This document shows positions 19,005 to 39,300 of a DNA stretch of 64,000 bases, piece by piece (position 1 is the stretch's first letter; the number at the start of each line of letters is the position of its first letter). The notes under the pieces are model-generated. The model had not been told where the DNA came from, made no database searches, and was given only the letters and a program-made list of their open reading frames with translations. The translations under genes and the position numbers were made by a program. Source of the DNA: Xylophilus ampelinus (GTDB lineage: Bacteria > Pseudomonadota > Gammaproteobacteria > Burkholderiales > Burkholderiaceae_C); contig NZ_CABFMN010000069.1 in assembly GCF_901875635.1 (NCBI RefSeq), positions 1 to 64,000 on the forward strand. The letters are read 5' to 3'.

Positions 19005-19961
19005 TCATGACCCGGCCCGCTGTGCCAGGCCGCGCGCCGCGGCGATCAACTCCTCGCGCAACCATCGAACGGCATGGTCGGTGTGCGTGCGCTCGTGCCA
19101 GACCAGCCGATAGCGCATCGGCTTGATCCGTGCCGGAAAGGGCACGATCGCCAGGCCGTGCACGCGCGCGAAGTCCTCGGCGAGCAGGCGTCCGGTGGTG
19201 AAGACCAGGTCGGTGCGCGCCAGCATGCCCGGGGCCAGGCCCAGGAACTGGGTGTGGACCGTGGTGCGCATCGCGGCCCCGATGTCGGCCAGCTGGGCGT
19301 CGATGACGGTGCCCTGTCCGGGCATGTGCTCCAGCGAGGTCAGGTGGCCGGCGCGCAGGTACTGGTCCAGCGTCATGGCGCCGGGCGCCGCCAGTGGATG
19401 GCCGGCGCGCAGCAGGCACACCAGCGGTTCGTTCAGCAGCCCCGTCGCCCGCAGGTGCGCGGGCAGTTCGGGCCAGACGGTGATCACGACGTCCACATCG
19501 CCATCGGCCAGTTGCCGATAGTGCTCGAAGCGCGACCCCAGGCCGCGGATCACCAGGTCGCAATGCGGCGCGTGGCGACCGATGCTCTCGGCGATGCGGC
19601 CGAAGAAGGCCGTGGGCAGGAAGTCGTAGGTCGCGATGCGGAAGCTGCGGCGCAGCTCGTGCAGTGGCCTGGGCTGCGCATGCGACACGAGCAGCGACAT
19701 GTCCGCCAGGATGCGCCGGGCCGGGGCTGCCAGGGCCTGGGCGCGATCGGTGAGCACCATGTGGTTGCCTACCCGGACCAGCAGCGGATCTCCGATCAGC
19801 CGTCGCAGCGTCGCGAGGTGGCGGCTCATGGCCGACTGGGCGATGCCCAGGCGGGCCGCCGCCTGCGAGACGCCCGACTCCTCGAGCAGCGCGTTGAGCG
19901 AACGCAGCAGCGGTTCGTCCAGTCGTCGCGCCGTGTCCTCGGTCGAATCGTTGGGCGCCAT
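19005..19961 (-). CDS. LysR-family transcriptional regulator
   Basis: A 318-residue LysR-type regulator. The N-terminal winged helix-turn-helix (about residues 18-75) contains LNALLEESGVSQAAARLGIAQSAMSRHLATLRRLIGDPLLVR, shortened here only in description; the effector domain follows from about residue 95 (RSFRIATYDFLP). It is transcribed in the same direction as the adenosine-deaminase-like and Bug genes, 70 bases upstream of them, so it may control or be part of that transcription unit. The inducer is unknown. Confidence 0.9.
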   Translation of the reverse strand: MAPNDSTEDTARRLDEPLLRSLNALLEESGVSQAAARLGIAQSAMSRHLATLRRLIGDPLLVRVGNHMVLTDRAQALAAPARRILADMSLLVSHAQPRPLHELRRSFRIATYDFLPTAFFGRIAESIGRHAPHCDLVIRGLGSRFEHYRQLADGDVDVVITVWPELPAHLRATGLLNEPLVCLLRAGHPLAAPGAMTLDQYLRAGHLTSLEHMPGQGTVIDAQLADIGAAMRTTVHTQFLGLAPGMLARTDLVFTTGRLLAEDFARVHGLAIVPFPARIKPMRYRLVWHERTHTDHAVRWLREELIAAARGLAQRAGS

Positions 19962-20002
19962 GGCAGGAGTGCTTCCGGAGTCGTGCCGTCGCCCGCGCGG
20001 GC

Positions 20003-23110
<3,108 letters not shown>

Positions 23111-23163
23111 GGGCGGGATGCGGTCGGTGCAGGGCAACCGGGCATGATAGACCGCCGCGCCTC

Positions 23164-24561
23164 TCAGCGCACCGGCCCGGGTTCGCCGGCGGGCGGCGGG
23201 TCGGCCGCCGGCGCCTCGGGCACCGCCACCGGCGGCGCCGGTGGCGCCGGGGCTGCAATGGCGTTCGCGACCATGTGCTCCGCCAGCGCCTCGTACAGCG
23301 GCCGGCTGATCATGCGCGACACCAGGCTGGCGAGCATGGCGCTGGCCATCAGGCTCAGCACCATCGAGTGGCCGTCCACCATCTCCATGACGATGATGAA
23401 GGCGGTGAGCGGCGCCTGCGTCACCGCGGCCAGGAAGCCTGCCATGCCCATTGCGATCAGCGCGGGGCCGAGTTCGGGGCTGAAGAGGTGCGCCACGCCG
23501 TCGCCGATGCCGGCGCCGATGGACAGTGAGGGCGCGAAGATGCCGCCCGGTACGCCGCACCAGGCGGTGACCCAGGTGGCGATGAACTTGAGCAGCGTGT
23601 AGATCGGCGTCAGCTCGTCGTGGCCGGCCAGCATCTGCTTGACCGCCTCCGAGCCGGCTCCGAAGGTCACACCGCCGGTGACCAGCCCGATCACCGCGAT
23701 GAGCAGGCCGCCCGCGGCCGCGAAGCGCACCGGCCAGCGCGCGCGCCAGCGGTTGAGCCGCTCGGGTGCGCCGGTGAGAGAAGCGATCATCACCCGCGCG
23801 AACAGGCCGCCCGCCACCCCCGCGAGCAGCGCCACGAGCAGCCCTGGCGCGAGGATGTCCCAGCCCAGCCGCGGCACGCGGATGACGCCGAAATAGCTGA
23901 GGTTGCCGAAGGCCGACACCGCCACCAGGCCGGCCAGCACGATGGCGGTGATGATCACGCCGCTGGCGCGCGCCTCCAGCCGGCCCGCCAGCTCCTCGAT
24001 CGCGAAGACCACGCCGGCCAGCGGCGCATTGAAGGCGGCCGCGATGCCGGCCGCGCCACCGGCGATCAGCAGCGCGCGGGTGTCGACCGTCGAATTGGGC
24101 GACAGCCAGCGTCTCGCATGCTGCATCACGCCCGCGGCCACCTGCACCGAGGGGCCCTCGCGGCCGATGGACAGGCCGCCGGCGAAGCCCGCCACGCCCA
24201 GCCCCACCTTGGCCAGCGTGAGGCGCAGCGAGGCGAAGCGCCCGCGCCGCTCGGGCGGCAGCGCCGGATCGAGCGCGGCCTTGATCTGCGGGATGCCGGA
24301 ACCCGCCGCGCCGGGGAACCAGCGCTGCGTGATCCACACGATGCCGGCGGTGAGCGCGGGCGTCCACAGCAGGACGAGCCAGGCGTGGCTGCCGTGGATC
24401 GCCTGGAAGAGGCCGAAGGCCCAGTCCGCCGCGATGGTGAAGCCCACCACGAAGAGACCCGCGAGCACGGCGTAGCCCAGCACGATCGCGCGGTCCAGCC
24501 ACAGGCGCCAGCTCGACAGCTCGCTGCGCAGGTTCTCGAAGAAATCCGGTTCGTGGTTCAT
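23164..24561 (-). CDS. ClC-family chloride channel/transporter
   Basis: A 465-residue inner-membrane protein with the ClC selectivity motifs in order: [14 protein letters not shown] (the gating glutamate is present) and [15 protein letters not shown]. The second proton-path glutamate is conserved in VFAIEELAG. Both glutamates point to a Cl-/H+ antiporter and not to a passive channel. The C-terminus is a short Ala/Pro-rich tail without CBS domains. The start is uncertain: an ATG 15 bases upstream (24576) is equally possible and neither has a clear Shine-Dalgarno. The gene is divergent from ssb across about 140 bases. Confidence 0.88.
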   Translation of the reverse strand: MNHEPDFFENLRSELSSWRLWLDRAIVLGYAVLAGLFVVGFTIAADWAFGLFQAIHGSHAWLVLLWTPALTAGIVWITQRWFPGAAGSGIPQIKAALDPALPPERRGRFASLRLTLAKVGLGVAGFAGGLSIGREGPSVQVAAGVMQHARRWLSPNSTVDTRALLIAGGAAGIAAAFNAPLAGVVFAIEELAGRLEARASGVIITAIVLAGLVAVSAFGNLSYFGVIRVPRLGWDILAPGLLVALLAGVAGGLFARVMIASLTGAPERLNRWRARWPVRFAAAGGLLIAVIGLVTGGVTFGAGSEAVKQMLAGHDELTPIYTLLKFIATWVTAWCGVPGGIFAPSLSIGAGIGDGVAHLFSPELGPALIAMGMAGFLAAVTQAPLTAFIIVMEMVDGHSMVLSLMASAMLASLVSRMISRPLYEALAEHMVANAIAAPAPPAPPVAVPEAPAADPPPAGEPGPVR

Positions 24562-24702
24562 CGGCGAAGGCGCCATTGTGCAGGGTGCGCGCCCGCCCGA
24601 TGTCGGCCCGCGGCGCATCCGGCGGCGGCGGGCGCATCGGGCACAATCGCCGGTTCGTCTTTCGATTCCTTCCTCTTTTCTCACTTATCAGGGGCAGCGC
24701 AC

Positions 24703-25230
24703 ATGGCATCCGTCAACAAAGTCATCCTCGTCGGCAACCTCGGCCGCGATCCCGAAACCCGCACCTTCCCCAGTGGCGACCAGGTCTGCAACGTGACCAT
24801 CGCCACCACCGACAAGTGGAAGGACAAGCAGTCCGGCGAAATGCGCGAAGCCACCGAGTGGCACCGACTCGTGTTCAACGGCCGCCTGGCCGAGATTGCC
24901 GCGCAGTACCTGCGCAAGGGCTCGCAGATCTACGTCGAGGGCCAGATCCGCACCCGCAAGTACCAGGACAAGGACGGCGTGGAGAAGTACGCCACCGACA
25001 TCCGCGTCGACCAGATGCAGATGCTGGGCAGCCGCCAGGGCCAGGGCGCGCCGTCGGGCGGTGGTGACGACGACGGCTACGGCGGCGGGGGTGGCTACGG
25101 TGGCGGCGGTGGCGGTTATTCGCGCGCTCCGGCTGCTGCGCCGCGTGCCCCCGCACCGCGCGCGCCCGCACCGGCCCCGCAGCGTTCGTCGACCGGCTTC
25201 GACGACATGGACGACGACATTCCCTTCTGA
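24703..25230 (+). CDS. ssb: Single-stranded DNA-binding protein
   Basis: A 175-residue SSB. The N-terminal OB fold (residues 1-110, starting [18 protein letters not shown]) is followed by a Gly-rich then Ala/Pro-rich linker and the acidic tip DDMDDDIPF that recruits partner proteins such as RecO, RecG and Exo I. Length and architecture are normal for the family. It is divergent from the ClC gene. An intrinsic terminator follows at 25254-25291, so the gene appears monocistronic. Confidence 0.96.
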   Translation: MASVNKVILVGNLGRDPETRTFPSGDQVCNVTIATTDKWKDKQSGEMREATEWHRLVFNGRLAEIAAQYLRKGSQIYVEGQIRTRKYQDKDGVEKYATDIRVDQMQMLGSRQGQGAPSGGGDDDGYGGGGGYGGGGGGYSRAPAAAPRAPAPRAPAPAPQRSSTGFDDMDDDIPF

Positions 25231-25253
25231 GTCGACACACCACGAGTCGCTGG

Positions 25254-25291
25254 AAAAAGGCCCGTGCTTCCCTGCAAGCGCGGGCCTTTTT
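25254..25291 (+). terminator. Intrinsic terminator of ssb
   Basis: AAAAAGGCCCG and CGGGCCTTTTT form an 11-base stem around a 16-base loop, 24 bases after the ssb stop. The A-rich left side and T-rich right side make it potentially active in both directions. Confidence 0.85.
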
Positions 25292-25406
25292 GCTGCATGC
25301 GGAATGCCGTCGGCACAGCCGATCGGCGGCATGGCAACGCACGACTACACTTGCGGCCCGCCTGCAGCGTCCCGCCTGCGGGCGTTCTTGCATCCAAGGA
25401 GCAGTT

Positions 25407-25760
25407 TTGAATCGCGTTGAGTTCATCGAGAAGATCGTCGCCGCCCATGGCGTGTCCAAGGCCGAAGCAGGCCGCATCCTGGAAACCGTGACGAGCACCA
25501 TCGTCGGTGCCGTGAAGAAGGGCGACAGCGTGTCGCTGGTCGGCTTCGGCACCTTCAAGCAGGTGTCGCGTGCCGCGCGCACGGGCTTCAACCCCCAGGC
25601 CGGCGAGAAGATCAAGATCGCCGCGCAGAAGGTGCCGAAGTTCGTGGCCGGCGCTGCCTTCAAGGCCGCCGTCGACCCCAAGGCCGCCAAGCGCAAGGCC
25701 GACAAGGCCGCTGCCAAGCCTGCGAAGAAGGCACCGGCCAAGAAGGCCGCCAAGAAGTAA
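25407..25760 (+). CDS. HU-family nucleoid protein with Lys/Ala-rich C-terminal tail
   Basis: A 117-residue DNA-binding protein. Residues 1-92 are a standard HU/IHF fold (NRVEFIEKIVAAHGVSKAEA, GFGTFKQVSRAARTGFNPQ), followed by a basic tail of about 25 residues rich in AKKAPAKKAAKK-type repeats, resembling eukaryotic histone H1 tails. The start is TTG at 25407: AAGGAG lies 5 bases upstream and no ATG fits the fold. Histone-like tailed HU proteins are known from beta-proteobacteria and compact DNA more strongly than plain HU. An intrinsic terminator follows, so it is transcribed alone. Confidence 0.92.
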   Translation: MNRVEFIEKIVAAHGVSKAEAGRILETVTSTIVGAVKKGDSVSLVGFGTFKQVSRAARTGFNPQAGEKIKIAAQKVPKFVAGAAFKAAVDPKAAKRKADKAAAKPAKKAPAKKAAKK

Positions 25761-25783
25761 TCGGCCACCGCCGACACGTTACG

Positions 25784-25810
25784 AAGGCCCCTCCCCGGGG
25801 CCTTTTTCTT
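25784..25810 (+). terminator. Intrinsic terminator after the HU gene
   Basis: AAGGCCCC and GGGGCCTT arms with a 5-base loop are followed by TTTTTCTTTT, 23 bases after the HU stop. This is a canonical rho-independent signal. Confidence 0.88.
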
Positions 25811-25923
25811 TTGAGGCGCGCCCTACGCATTCGATGGGAGTGTTTGCGCCAGGACATGGCCCTGCCGGCGCCATCGGCCTAAACTGCCGGCCACAGGGAG
25901 CGGGTCCACAGCAGGAGCGCGCA

Positions 25924-26094
25924 ATGTTGGAACACGCGACGGTGCCGGCGCCCCGCGCCGGCGGATGGCAGGGCCTCATCGGCCGGCACGACGAGGGCTA
26001 CCTCGCGCTGGTCGCGCTCGGCGGGGCGGTGTGCTTTGGCGTGATCGCCGTGGGCATGCTGCTGCTGGTGGCGGTCGGCGTGCTGCCGCGCTGA
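25924..26094 (+). CDS. Small single-span membrane protein, unknown function
   Basis: A 56-residue predicted protein. Residues 1-24 are polar, then one strongly hydrophobic helix runs from about 26 to 54 ([18 protein letters not shown]...). AGGAG lies 6 bases before the ATG, which supports translation. No family is recognised. It stands alone between the HU terminator and the katG terminator, and could be a small stress-related membrane protein, but there is no direct evidence. Confidence 0.55.
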   Translation: MLEHATVPAPRAGGWQGLIGRHDEGYLALVALGGAVCFGVIAVGMLLLVAVGVLPR

Positions 26095-26119
26095 GCGGCG
26101 CGGCTCGACGAGCCGCAGG

Positions 26120-26152
26120 AAAAAAAGCCGATGGCCTCGCGGCCACCGGCTT
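26120..26152 (-). terminator. Intrinsic terminator of katG
   Basis: On the minus strand, AAGCCGGTGGCC and GGCCATCGGCTT form a near-perfect stem with a 4-base loop, followed by a run of seven T. It begins about 25 bases after the katG stop. Confidence 0.82.
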
Positions 26153-26176
26153 CATGGGCGGGACCCCGTGTCGAGC

Positions 26177-28546
<2,370 letters not shown>

Positions 28547-29413
28547 TCAGCGGCGGAAGCCGTCGAAGCCGTCCACAGGTTCGAAGCGTCGCCCGCGCAC
28601 CAGCAGGCGCAACGGTCCGGGCATCACGCGCTCGCGTTCGGCATGCAGCGGGTCGCCGGGGTAGGCCATGGTCGTCACCCCCTCGACCTGGCAGACATGC
28701 GGGCGCACCGTGTGGGGCGGCCGGGCCGCCGTCTCGGCCAGCAGGCTGGCCACGTCGGCCGCGCGGCCCAGTTGTGCGAGGCTCATGATCTGCGGCGGGA
28801 GCAGGGAGATCTCGCCGTCCCAGTAGCGCTGCAAGGCGTCGTACGGGCGCAGCCACACGCTGTGCACCGCCTCGTGGTTGTCGTGCATCGCCTCCTGAGC
28901 GTCGGGAAGCGCGGCGACGAAGAAGCGGGTGTCGAAGCGCCTGCCGGGCGAGGACACCGGGTTCGGCGGCGTGATCCAGCGCGAGAACGGGTGCAGCGCC
29001 GAGGCCGCGACGCGCAGGCCGGCGGCCGCCAGGGCATCCGCAAAGGGCTGGTCCGCGCGCATCGATGGCAGCGCGTGCCCGTCGCCGCGCGCGAAGAGCA
29101 CCCCGCATTCCTCGAAGGCTTCGCGTGCCGCAGCCACGTGCAGGGCCATGGCGGCCTCCGCGTCCAGTTGTGGTTCGTGCAGCCGGTCGCGCAGTTGCGA
29201 CGGGGGGAGGTCGACCCGTTCGCGCAGCGCCGGCGCGCCGTCGGCCGCGTCCACCTTGCCGCCCGGGAAGACGTACGAGCCGCCGTGCACGTCGGAACCC
29301 GCATGCCGCTGCACCATGAACACTTCCATCCCCATGGGGCCGTCGCGCACCATCAGCACGGTGGCCGATGCGCGGATGGCCACCGGCTGCGGCGAGGGAT
29401 CGGAGGTGGGCAT
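28547..29413 (-). CDS. Nudix hydrolase with an expanded Nudix box (NUDT19-like)
   Basis: A 288-residue protein. GGSYVFPGGKVD at residues 44-55 begins a Nudix box and REAFEECG at 97-104 ends it. The normal spacing from the glycine pair to the Arg is about 13 residues; here about 30 extra residues, including LRERVDLPPSQLRDRL, lie between. An insertion at this place is a mark of NUDT19/RP2-type acyl-CoA diphosphatases, so CoA or acyl-CoA is a candidate substrate. A start 14 codons upstream (29455) is possible. The gene lies upstream of katG on the same strand, 126 bases away. Confidence 0.8.
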   Translation of the reverse strand: MPTSDPSPQPVAIRASATVLMVRDGPMGMEVFMVQRHAGSDVHGGSYVFPGGKVDAADGAPALRERVDLPPSQLRDRLHEPQLDAEAAMALHVAAAREAFEECGVLFARGDGHALPSMRADQPFADALAAAGLRVAASALHPFSRWITPPNPVSSPGRRFDTRFFVAALPDAQEAMHDNHEAVHSVWLRPYDALQRYWDGEISLLPPQIMSLAQLGRAADVASLLAETAARPPHTVRPHVCQVEGVTTMAYPGDPLHAERERVMPGPLRLLVRGRRFEPVDGFDGFRR

Positions 29414-29604
29414 GGAGCGGTTTGCTGGCGCGCCGCCGAAGGGCGGCGGGCTCATTCTGCATGGGCCGGGTCGGGCGCCCTGACACCTCGGCGTCTGCGG
29501 CCACGCGCAGGCCTCGCCGTCGCTTCGCAGCATCGTCCTACATGCTGCACCGCCGCATTCTTCTAAGTTCATCGCATCACATGCCAGAACACAGCGAGGG
29601 ACCC

Positions 29605-31722
<2,118 letters not shown>

Positions 31723-31746
31723 GCCTGCGCATCGGCGCCAGGCGCC

Positions 31747-31814
31747 AAAGTGCAATCGGCCGGCAGCGCCCGTCCCGCGGGCGTTGGCGCCAAACTCGTC
31801 ACAAACGTGACGAT
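31747..31814 (+). repeat. Dispersed intergenic repeat, type A (copy 3)
   Basis: AAAGTGCAATCGGCCGGCAG is followed by a GCGCCCG-TCC-CGCGGGCG hairpin and a perfect GTCAC-AAAC-GTGAC dyad, then GATC. It lies in the 190-base spacer between glgX and glgB and could act as a partial terminator or protein site inside the cluster. Confidence 0.75.
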
Positions 31815-31912
31815 CTGCCGATGAGGGGCATCGTCCGACAGGACCCTCAGGCGAACCCCGCCGCGTGGCCGCGCGGCGGCGGCCTATAACCGGGCTCAGT
31901 TGCCTCCCATCC

Positions 31913-33796
31913 ATGCCGATCACCCACGCCCCCCTTTCGCCCGCCGACCTGCACCTCTTCCGAGAGGGGACGCACACGCGCCTGCACGAACGCCTGGGTG
32001 CCCACCTGCAGCCGCGCGGTGGCGTGCACTTCGCCGTCTGGGCGCCGAATGCGCGTCAGGTGCACGTAATCGGCGACTGGAACTTCTGGAGCGACGCCGA
32101 CCCCCTGCAGGTCCGCGACGATGGCAGCGGCATCTGGGAAGGCACCGTGCCACAGGCGCAGCCTGGGCAGACCTACAAGTACCGAATCGTCGGTCCGGAA
32201 GGGCAGACCCTCGAAAAGGCAGACCCCTTCGCCTTCCAGACCGAGCTGCCGCCCGCAACCGCCTCGCGCATCTGGGGTGGCGCCCATGCCTGGACCGATG
32301 CCGAATGGATGGTGGGGCGCGCCGCGCGCAACGCGCTCGACGCGCCGGTCGCCATCTACGAGGTGCACCCCGGCTCGTGGCAGCGGCAGGACGGGGAGTT
32401 CCTCGGCTGGCGCGAGCTCGCCACGCGGCTGGCCGCCTACGTGAAGGACATGGGCTTCACGCACGTGGAACTGATGCCGGTCACCGAGCACCCCTTCTAT
32501 GGCTCCTGGGGCTACCAGACCACAGGCTACTTCGCGCCCACGGCGCGCTACGGCACGCCCGAGGACTTCATGGCCTTCGTCGACCACCTGCATCGGCAGG
32601 ACATCGGCGTCATCCTCGACTGGGTGCCCTCGCACTTTCCCACCGATGCGCACGGGCTGGCGCAGTTCGACGGCACGCACCTGTACGAGCATGCCGACCC
32701 GCGCCAGGGCTTCCACCCCGAGTGGAACTCGGCCATCTTCAACTACGGCCGGCACGAGGTGCGCAGCTTCCTGCTTTCGTCGGCGATGTACTGGCTGGAG
32801 CATTTCCACATCGACGGGCTGCGCGTGGACGCCGTGGCCTCGATGCTGTACCTCGACTACGCGCGCGGGCCGGGGCAGTGGATCCCCAACGAACACGGCG
32901 GCCGCGAGAACCTCGAGGCGGTGCACTTCCTGCGCGAACTCAACCGCGCGGTGTACCGCGACCATCCCGACACCTTCACCGTGGCCGAGGAATCGACGGC
33001 CTGGCCCATGGTGTCGCGGCCCACCGAGATGGGCGGGCTGGGCTTCGGCATGAAGTGGAACATGGGATGGATGCACGACACGCTGGCCTACCTGAAGGAA
33101 GAGCCGGTGCACCGCCGCTGGCACCACCACCGCATGACCTTCTCGCTGGTCTATGCCTTCAACGAGAACTTCGTGCTGCCGCTCTCGCACGACGAGGTGG
33201 TGCACGGCAAGGGATCGCTGGTCAACAAGATGCCGGGCGACGACTGGCAGCAGTTCGCCAACCTGCGCGCCATGTTCGGCTACATGTGGGCGCATCCGGG
33301 CAAGAAGCTGCTCTTCATGGGCGGCGAGTTCGGACAGCGCCGCGAGTGGACGCACGACGGCGAGCTCGAGTGGTGGGTCACCGGCCTGCCCGGCCATGGC
33401 GGCACGCAGCGGCTGGTGCGGCAGCTCAACGAGGCGCTGCGCAGCGAGCCGGCGCTCCACCAGCTCGACTTCTCGGGCGAGGGTTTCGAATGGATCGAGG
33501 CCGACGATGCCGAGCGCAGCGTCTATGCCTTCGTGCGCAAGGGCCGCGACGGCGCGCCGCCGGTGCTGGTGGTGAGCAACTTCACGCCCGTGCCGCGCGA
33601 GAACTACCGCCTGGGCGTGCCGCGCGCCGGCCGCTGGAGCGAGATCGTCAACAGCGACGCGCGCGAGTTCGACGGCTCCGGCTGGGGCAACCTGGGTGCC
33701 GTCGACACGGCGCCGGTGCCCTCGCACGGCCGGCCGCAGTCGCTGGTGCTGTCGCTGCCGCCCCTGTCCACGCTGTACCTGAAAGGCCCGGCCTGA
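31913..33796 (+). CDS. glgB: 1,4-alpha-glucan branching enzyme
   Basis: A 627-residue GH13 branching enzyme that makes alpha-1,6 branches. The CBM48 domain lies at about residues 25-115 ([20 protein letters not shown]). Catalytic residues are Asp306 (GLRVDAVAS), Glu359 (VAEESTAWP) and Asp427 ([12 protein letters not shown]). [14 protein letters not shown] is diagnostic of GlgB. It has one N-terminal carbohydrate-binding module (about 627 residues, shorter than the 728-residue E. coli form). Placed directly before glgE, it branches the chains made by that enzyme. Confidence 0.95.
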   Translation: MPITHAPLSPADLHLFREGTHTRLHERLGAHLQPRGGVHFAVWAPNARQVHVIGDWNFWSDADPLQVRDDGSGIWEGTVPQAQPGQTYKYRIVGPEGQTLEKADPFAFQTELPPATASRIWGGAHAWTDAEWMVGRAARNALDAPVAIYEVHPGSWQRQDGEFLGWRELATRLAAYVKDMGFTHVELMPVTEHPFYGSWGYQTTGYFAPTARYGTPEDFMAFVDHLHRQDIGVILDWVPSHFPTDAHGLAQFDGTHLYEHADPRQGFHPEWNSAIFNYGRHEVRSFLLSSAMYWLEHFHIDGLRVDAVASMLYLDYARGPGQWIPNEHGGRENLEAVHFLRELNRAVYRDHPDTFTVAEESTAWPMVSRPTEMGGLGFGMKWNMGWMHDTLAYLKEEPVHRRWHHHRMTFSLVYAFNENFVLPLSHDEVVHGKGSLVNKMPGDDWQQFANLRAMFGYMWAHPGKKLLFMGGEFGQRREWTHDGELEWWVTGLPGHGGTQRLVRQLNEALRSEPALHQLDFSGEGFEWIEADDAERSVYAFVRKGRDGAPPVLVVSNFTPVPRENYRLGVPRAGRWSEIVNSDAREFDGSGWGNLGAVDTAPVPSHGRPQSLVLSLPPLSTLYLKGPA

Positions 33797-33875
33797 GGCG
33801 CTTGGCATGGTCCCGGGCATCGTTCATGCTCGGGGGGCGCAGTGCCGCGAGCTGTACCAGATTGAGACCGACGAC

Positions 33876-35918
<2,043 letters not shown>

Positions 35919-35946
35919 ACGACAAGAACGAAGGAATGGAGGCCGC

Positions 35947-38900
35947 ATGAACGCACCCGTGCCGCGCCTGGCGCTCGAGACCGCCGAGGTCGACACCTCG
36001 CAGGATCCGAACTGGTACCGCGACGCGGTGATCTACCAGCTCAACGTCAAGGCCTTCTACGACACCAACGGCGACGGCATCGGCGACTTCAAGGGCGTCA
36101 CGGCCAAGCTCGACTACGTCAAGGAGCTGGGCGTCAACACCATCTGGCTGATGCCTTTCTATCCGTCGCCACTGCGTGACGACGGCTACGACATCGCCGA
36201 ATACAAGGACGTCAACCCGCAGTACGGCACGCTGGCTGACTTCCGCGAGATGATGGACGAGGCCCACAAGCGGGGCCTGCGCGTCATCACCGAGCTGGTC
36301 ATCAATCACACCTCGGACAGCCATCCCTGGTTCCAGGCCGCGCGCAAGGCGCCGCCTGGCTCGCCGGAGCGCGACTTCTACGTCTGGAGCGACACCGACC
36401 AGATCTACCAGGGCACCCGGATCATCTTCACCGACACCGAGACCTCGAACTGGACCTGGGACCCGGTGGCCAAGCAGTACTTCTGGCACCGCTTCTTCAG
36501 CCACCAGCCCGACCTCAACTTCGACAACCCGGCGGTGCTGGAGGCGGTGTTTGACGTCATGCGTTTCTGGCTCGACATGGGGGTGGACGGCTTTCGGCTC
36601 GATGCCATCCCCTACCTGGTGGAGCGTGACGGCACCAGCAACGAGAACCTGCCCGAGACGCACGCGGTGATCAAGAAGATCCGCACCATGATCGACTCGG
36701 AGTACGAGGGCCGCTTCCTGCTGGCCGAGGCCAACATGTGGCCCGAGGACGTGCGCGAGTACTTCGGCGACGGCGACGAATGCCACATGGCCTACCACTT
36801 CCCGCTCATGCCGCGGATGTACATGGCCATCGCCCAGGAGGACCGCGACCCGATCGTCGAGATCATGCAGCAGACGCCCGACATCCCGGACGGCTGCCAG
36901 TGGGCGATCTTCCTGCGCAACCACGACGAGCTCACGCTCGAGATGGTCACCAGCCGCGAGCGCGACTACATGTACACGACCTATGCGTCGGACCTGCGCG
37001 CGCGCATCAACCTGGGCATCCGCCGGCGCCTGGCGCCGCTGATGGACAACGACAAGGACCGGATCAAGCTCATGAACGGCATGCTGCTGTCCATGCCCGG
37101 CTCGCCCATCATCTATTACGGCGACGAGATCGGCATGGGCGACAACGTGTTCGTGGGCGACCGCAACGGCGTGCGCACGCCGATGCAGTGGGCGCCCGAG
37201 CGCAACGCCGGCTTCTCGCGCGCCGACCCGCAGCGCCTGTACCTGCAGCCCATCATGGACGCGATGTACGGCTACGAGGCCGTCAACGTCGAGGCGCAGA
37301 TGCGCGACAACAGCTCGCTGCTGCACTGGACGCGCCGCATGCTGGCCGTGCGCAAGACCAGCAGCGCCTTCGGCCGCGGCAGGAAGACCTTCCTCAAGCC
37401 CGGCAACCGCAAGGTGCTGGCCTACCTCAGCGAATACGGCGACGACGTCATCCTCACCGTGTTCAACCTCTCGCGTGCCGCGCAGCCGGTGGAACTGGAA
37501 CTCGGCGCCTTCAAGGGCCGCGTGCCGGTCGAGATGCTGGGACGCACCACCTTCCCGCCCATCGGGGAGCTGCCCTACCTGCTCACGATGCCCTCGTACG
37601 GTTTCTTCTGGTTCCGACTGGCTACGGACGTGCCGCAGCCCACCTGGCACCAGGAGGGGCGGCCGCTGCGCGACCTGTCGACGCTGGTGCTCTTCGACGG
37701 CTGGGACAGCCTGTTCCGCGAGAAGGTGATGCCCTGGCGCATGGCCATGGCCGAGCGCCTGCGCGAGCAGTTCGAGGTGCAGGTGCTGCCTCACCATCTG
37801 CAGGGCCAGCGCTGGTACGCCGCCAAGGCCGACACCATCGAGCGCGCCGCGCTGGTGGAGCACGCCGTGTGGCCGCACCGCGACCGGCAATGGGTGCTGC
37901 CGCTGCTCGACGTGCGCGGCGCCGGCGGCGGCGCGCGCTACTTCATGCCGTTGGCCATCGTGTGGGAGGACGTGGACGACGAGCGCATCGGCCCCTTCGC
38001 CCCCGCGGTGGTCGCCAAGGTGCGGCAGCAGGCCCAGGTGGGGCTCATGGGCGATGCGCTCTTCGATCCCGAGTTCTGCCGTGCTGCCGCCGTCGCCATG
38101 GTGCAGGGGCTGGTGCTGCCGGCCGGGCAGGGCGAGGTGCGCTTCACGGCCTCGGAAGAATTGCGCCGCGTGGCACCCGAGGACATCGAGGCGCTCGAAG
38201 TGAGCCGCCCCACCATCGCCAGCAGCAACACCGCGGTGACGCTGGGCGACCAGCTGTTCCTCAAGTGCTACCGGCAGGTGCGCGACGGCCTCAATCCCGA
38301 ACTGGAGATCGGGCGCTACCTCACCGACGTGGCGCGCTTCGCCAATGCGGTGCCGGTGGCCGGCGCGGTCGAGTACCACGGCGCAGATGGCCAGGTGCTC
38401 ACGCTGGGCCTGCTGCAGGCCTACGTGCCCAACCAGGGCGACGCCTGGGAATACACCCTAGCCTACCTCGAACGCGTGCTGGCCGAGCGCCAGGTGGCGC
38501 CCGACGATGCGCCGCCGCCGGACCACGGCGCGTTCATGACGCTGATGCGCTTGCTGGGCCAGCGCACCGCCGAGATGCACCTGGCCTTCGCGCAGGCACC
38601 GGCGGACGATGCGGCCTTTGCGCCCGAGCCGCTGTCGGCGGAAGACCGCAGCGCCCTGCGCGCCGGCACCGAAGGCATCGTGCGCAGCACGCTGGCGCTG
38701 CTGCGCGAGCGTGCCGGCAGCCTGGCCGAAGGCGCGCAGGCCGACGTGGCGCAGCTGCTGGAGCGCGAGGCCGCCCTCGCCGCGCGCATCGCCGCGCTGG
38801 ATGGCGAGGCACCGCCGAACCAGCGCAAGACACGCTTCCATGGCGACTACCACCTGGGCCAGGTGCTGGTGGCGCGCAACGACTTCGTCATCATCGACTT

Positions 38901-39300
38901 CGAGGGCGAACCGGCGCGACCCTTCGAGGAGCGGCGCGCCAAGGGCTCGCCCCTGCGCGACGTGGCGGGCATGCTGCGCTCGTTCAACTACGCACGTTGG
39001 TCGGCGCTGCGGCGTGTGGCACAGAACGCCGAAGACCTGGCCAAGCTCGGCGCGGCCGCGTCGCAATGGGAAGATCAGGTGCGCGCCGCCTTCCTCGGCG
39101 GCTACCTGGAGACCCTGGCGCTGGCCGGCGGCGGGCCCATCGACGAGGCGCTGCTGGGCCTCTTCGAGATCGACAAGGCGCTGTACGAGCTGCGCTACGA
39201 ACTGAACAACCGCATCGACTGGGTGCAGGTGCCGCTGCAGGGCCTGCTGGCGCTGGCCGGGCCGGCACCATCCGCAACACGCGAAGGAGGACGGGCATGA
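35947..39300 (+). CDS. treS: Trehalose synthase / maltokinase fusion
   Basis: A 1117-residue two-domain enzyme. Residues 1 to about 565 are TreS (GH13), interconverting trehalose and maltose: Asp219 nucleophile ([11 protein letters not shown]), Glu261 acid/base (LLAEANMWP), Asp327 ([10 protein letters not shown]), and [15 protein letters not shown]. Residues of about 590-1117 are a maltokinase (Mak/Pep2) with an N-terminal cap ([10 protein letters not shown]) and an aminoglycoside-phosphotransferase-like kinase core. Asp967 ([10 protein letters not shown]) is the catalytic base and [11 protein letters not shown] the magnesium site. The fusion turns trehalose into maltose-1-phosphate for GlgE. 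Its stop overlaps the start of the downstream membrane protein (ATGA). Confidence 0.95.
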   Translation: MNAPVPRLALETAEVDTSQDPNWYRDAVIYQLNVKAFYDTNGDGIGDFKGVTAKLDYVKELGVNTIWLMPFYPSPLRDDGYDIAEYKDVNPQYGTLADFREMMDEAHKRGLRVITELVINHTSDSHPWFQAARKAPPGSPERDFYVWSDTDQIYQGTRIIFTDTETSNWTWDPVAKQYFWHRFFSHQPDLNFDNPAVLEAVFDVMRFWLDMGVDGFRLDAIPYLVERDGTSNENLPETHAVIKKIRTMIDSEYEGRFLLAEANMWPEDVREYFGDGDECHMAYHFPLMPRMYMAIAQEDRDPIVEIMQQTPDIPDGCQWAIFLRNHDELTLEMVTSRERDYMYTTYASDLRARINLGIRRRLAPLMDNDKDRIKLMNGMLLSMPGSPIIYYGDEIGMGDNVFVGDRNGVRTPMQWAPERNAGFSRADPQRLYLQPIMDAMYGYEAVNVEAQMRDNSSLLHWTRRMLAVRKTSSAFGRGRKTFLKPGNRKVLAYLSEYGDDVILTVFNLSRAAQPVELELGAFKGRVPVEMLGRTTFPPIGELPYLLTMPSYGFFWFRLATDVPQPTWHQEGRPLRDLSTLVLFDGWDSLFREKVMPWRMAMAERLREQFEVQVLPHHLQGQRWYAAKADTIERAALVEHAVWPHRDRQWVLPLLDVRGAGGGARYFMPLAIVWEDVDDERIGPFAPAVVAKVRQQAQVGLMGDALFDPEFCRAAAVAMVQGLVLPAGQGEVRFTASEELRRVAPEDIEALEVSRPTIASSNTAVTLGDQLFLKCYRQVRDGLNPELEIGRYLTDVARFANAVPVAGAVEYHGADGQVLTLGLLQAYVPNQGDAWEYTLAYLERVLAERQVAPDDAPPPDHGAFMTLMRLLGQRTAEMHLAFAQAPADDAAFAPEPLSAEDRSALRAGTEGIVRSTLALLRERAGSLAEGAQADVAQLLEREAALAARIAALDGEAPPNQRKTRFHGDYHLGQVLVARNDFVIIDFEGEPARPFEERRAKGSPLRDVAGMLRSFNYARWSALRRVAQNAEDLAKLGAAASQWEDQVRAAFLGGYLETLALAGGGPIDEALLGLFEIDKALYELRYELNNRIDWVQVPLQGLLALAGPAPSATREGGRA

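Noticed and set aside
25070..25190. GGC-rich tandem repeats in ssb as a possible microsatellite or CRISPR-like unit
   Set aside because: They encode the normal Gly- and Pro/Ala-rich linker of SSB; units are irregular and without spacers.
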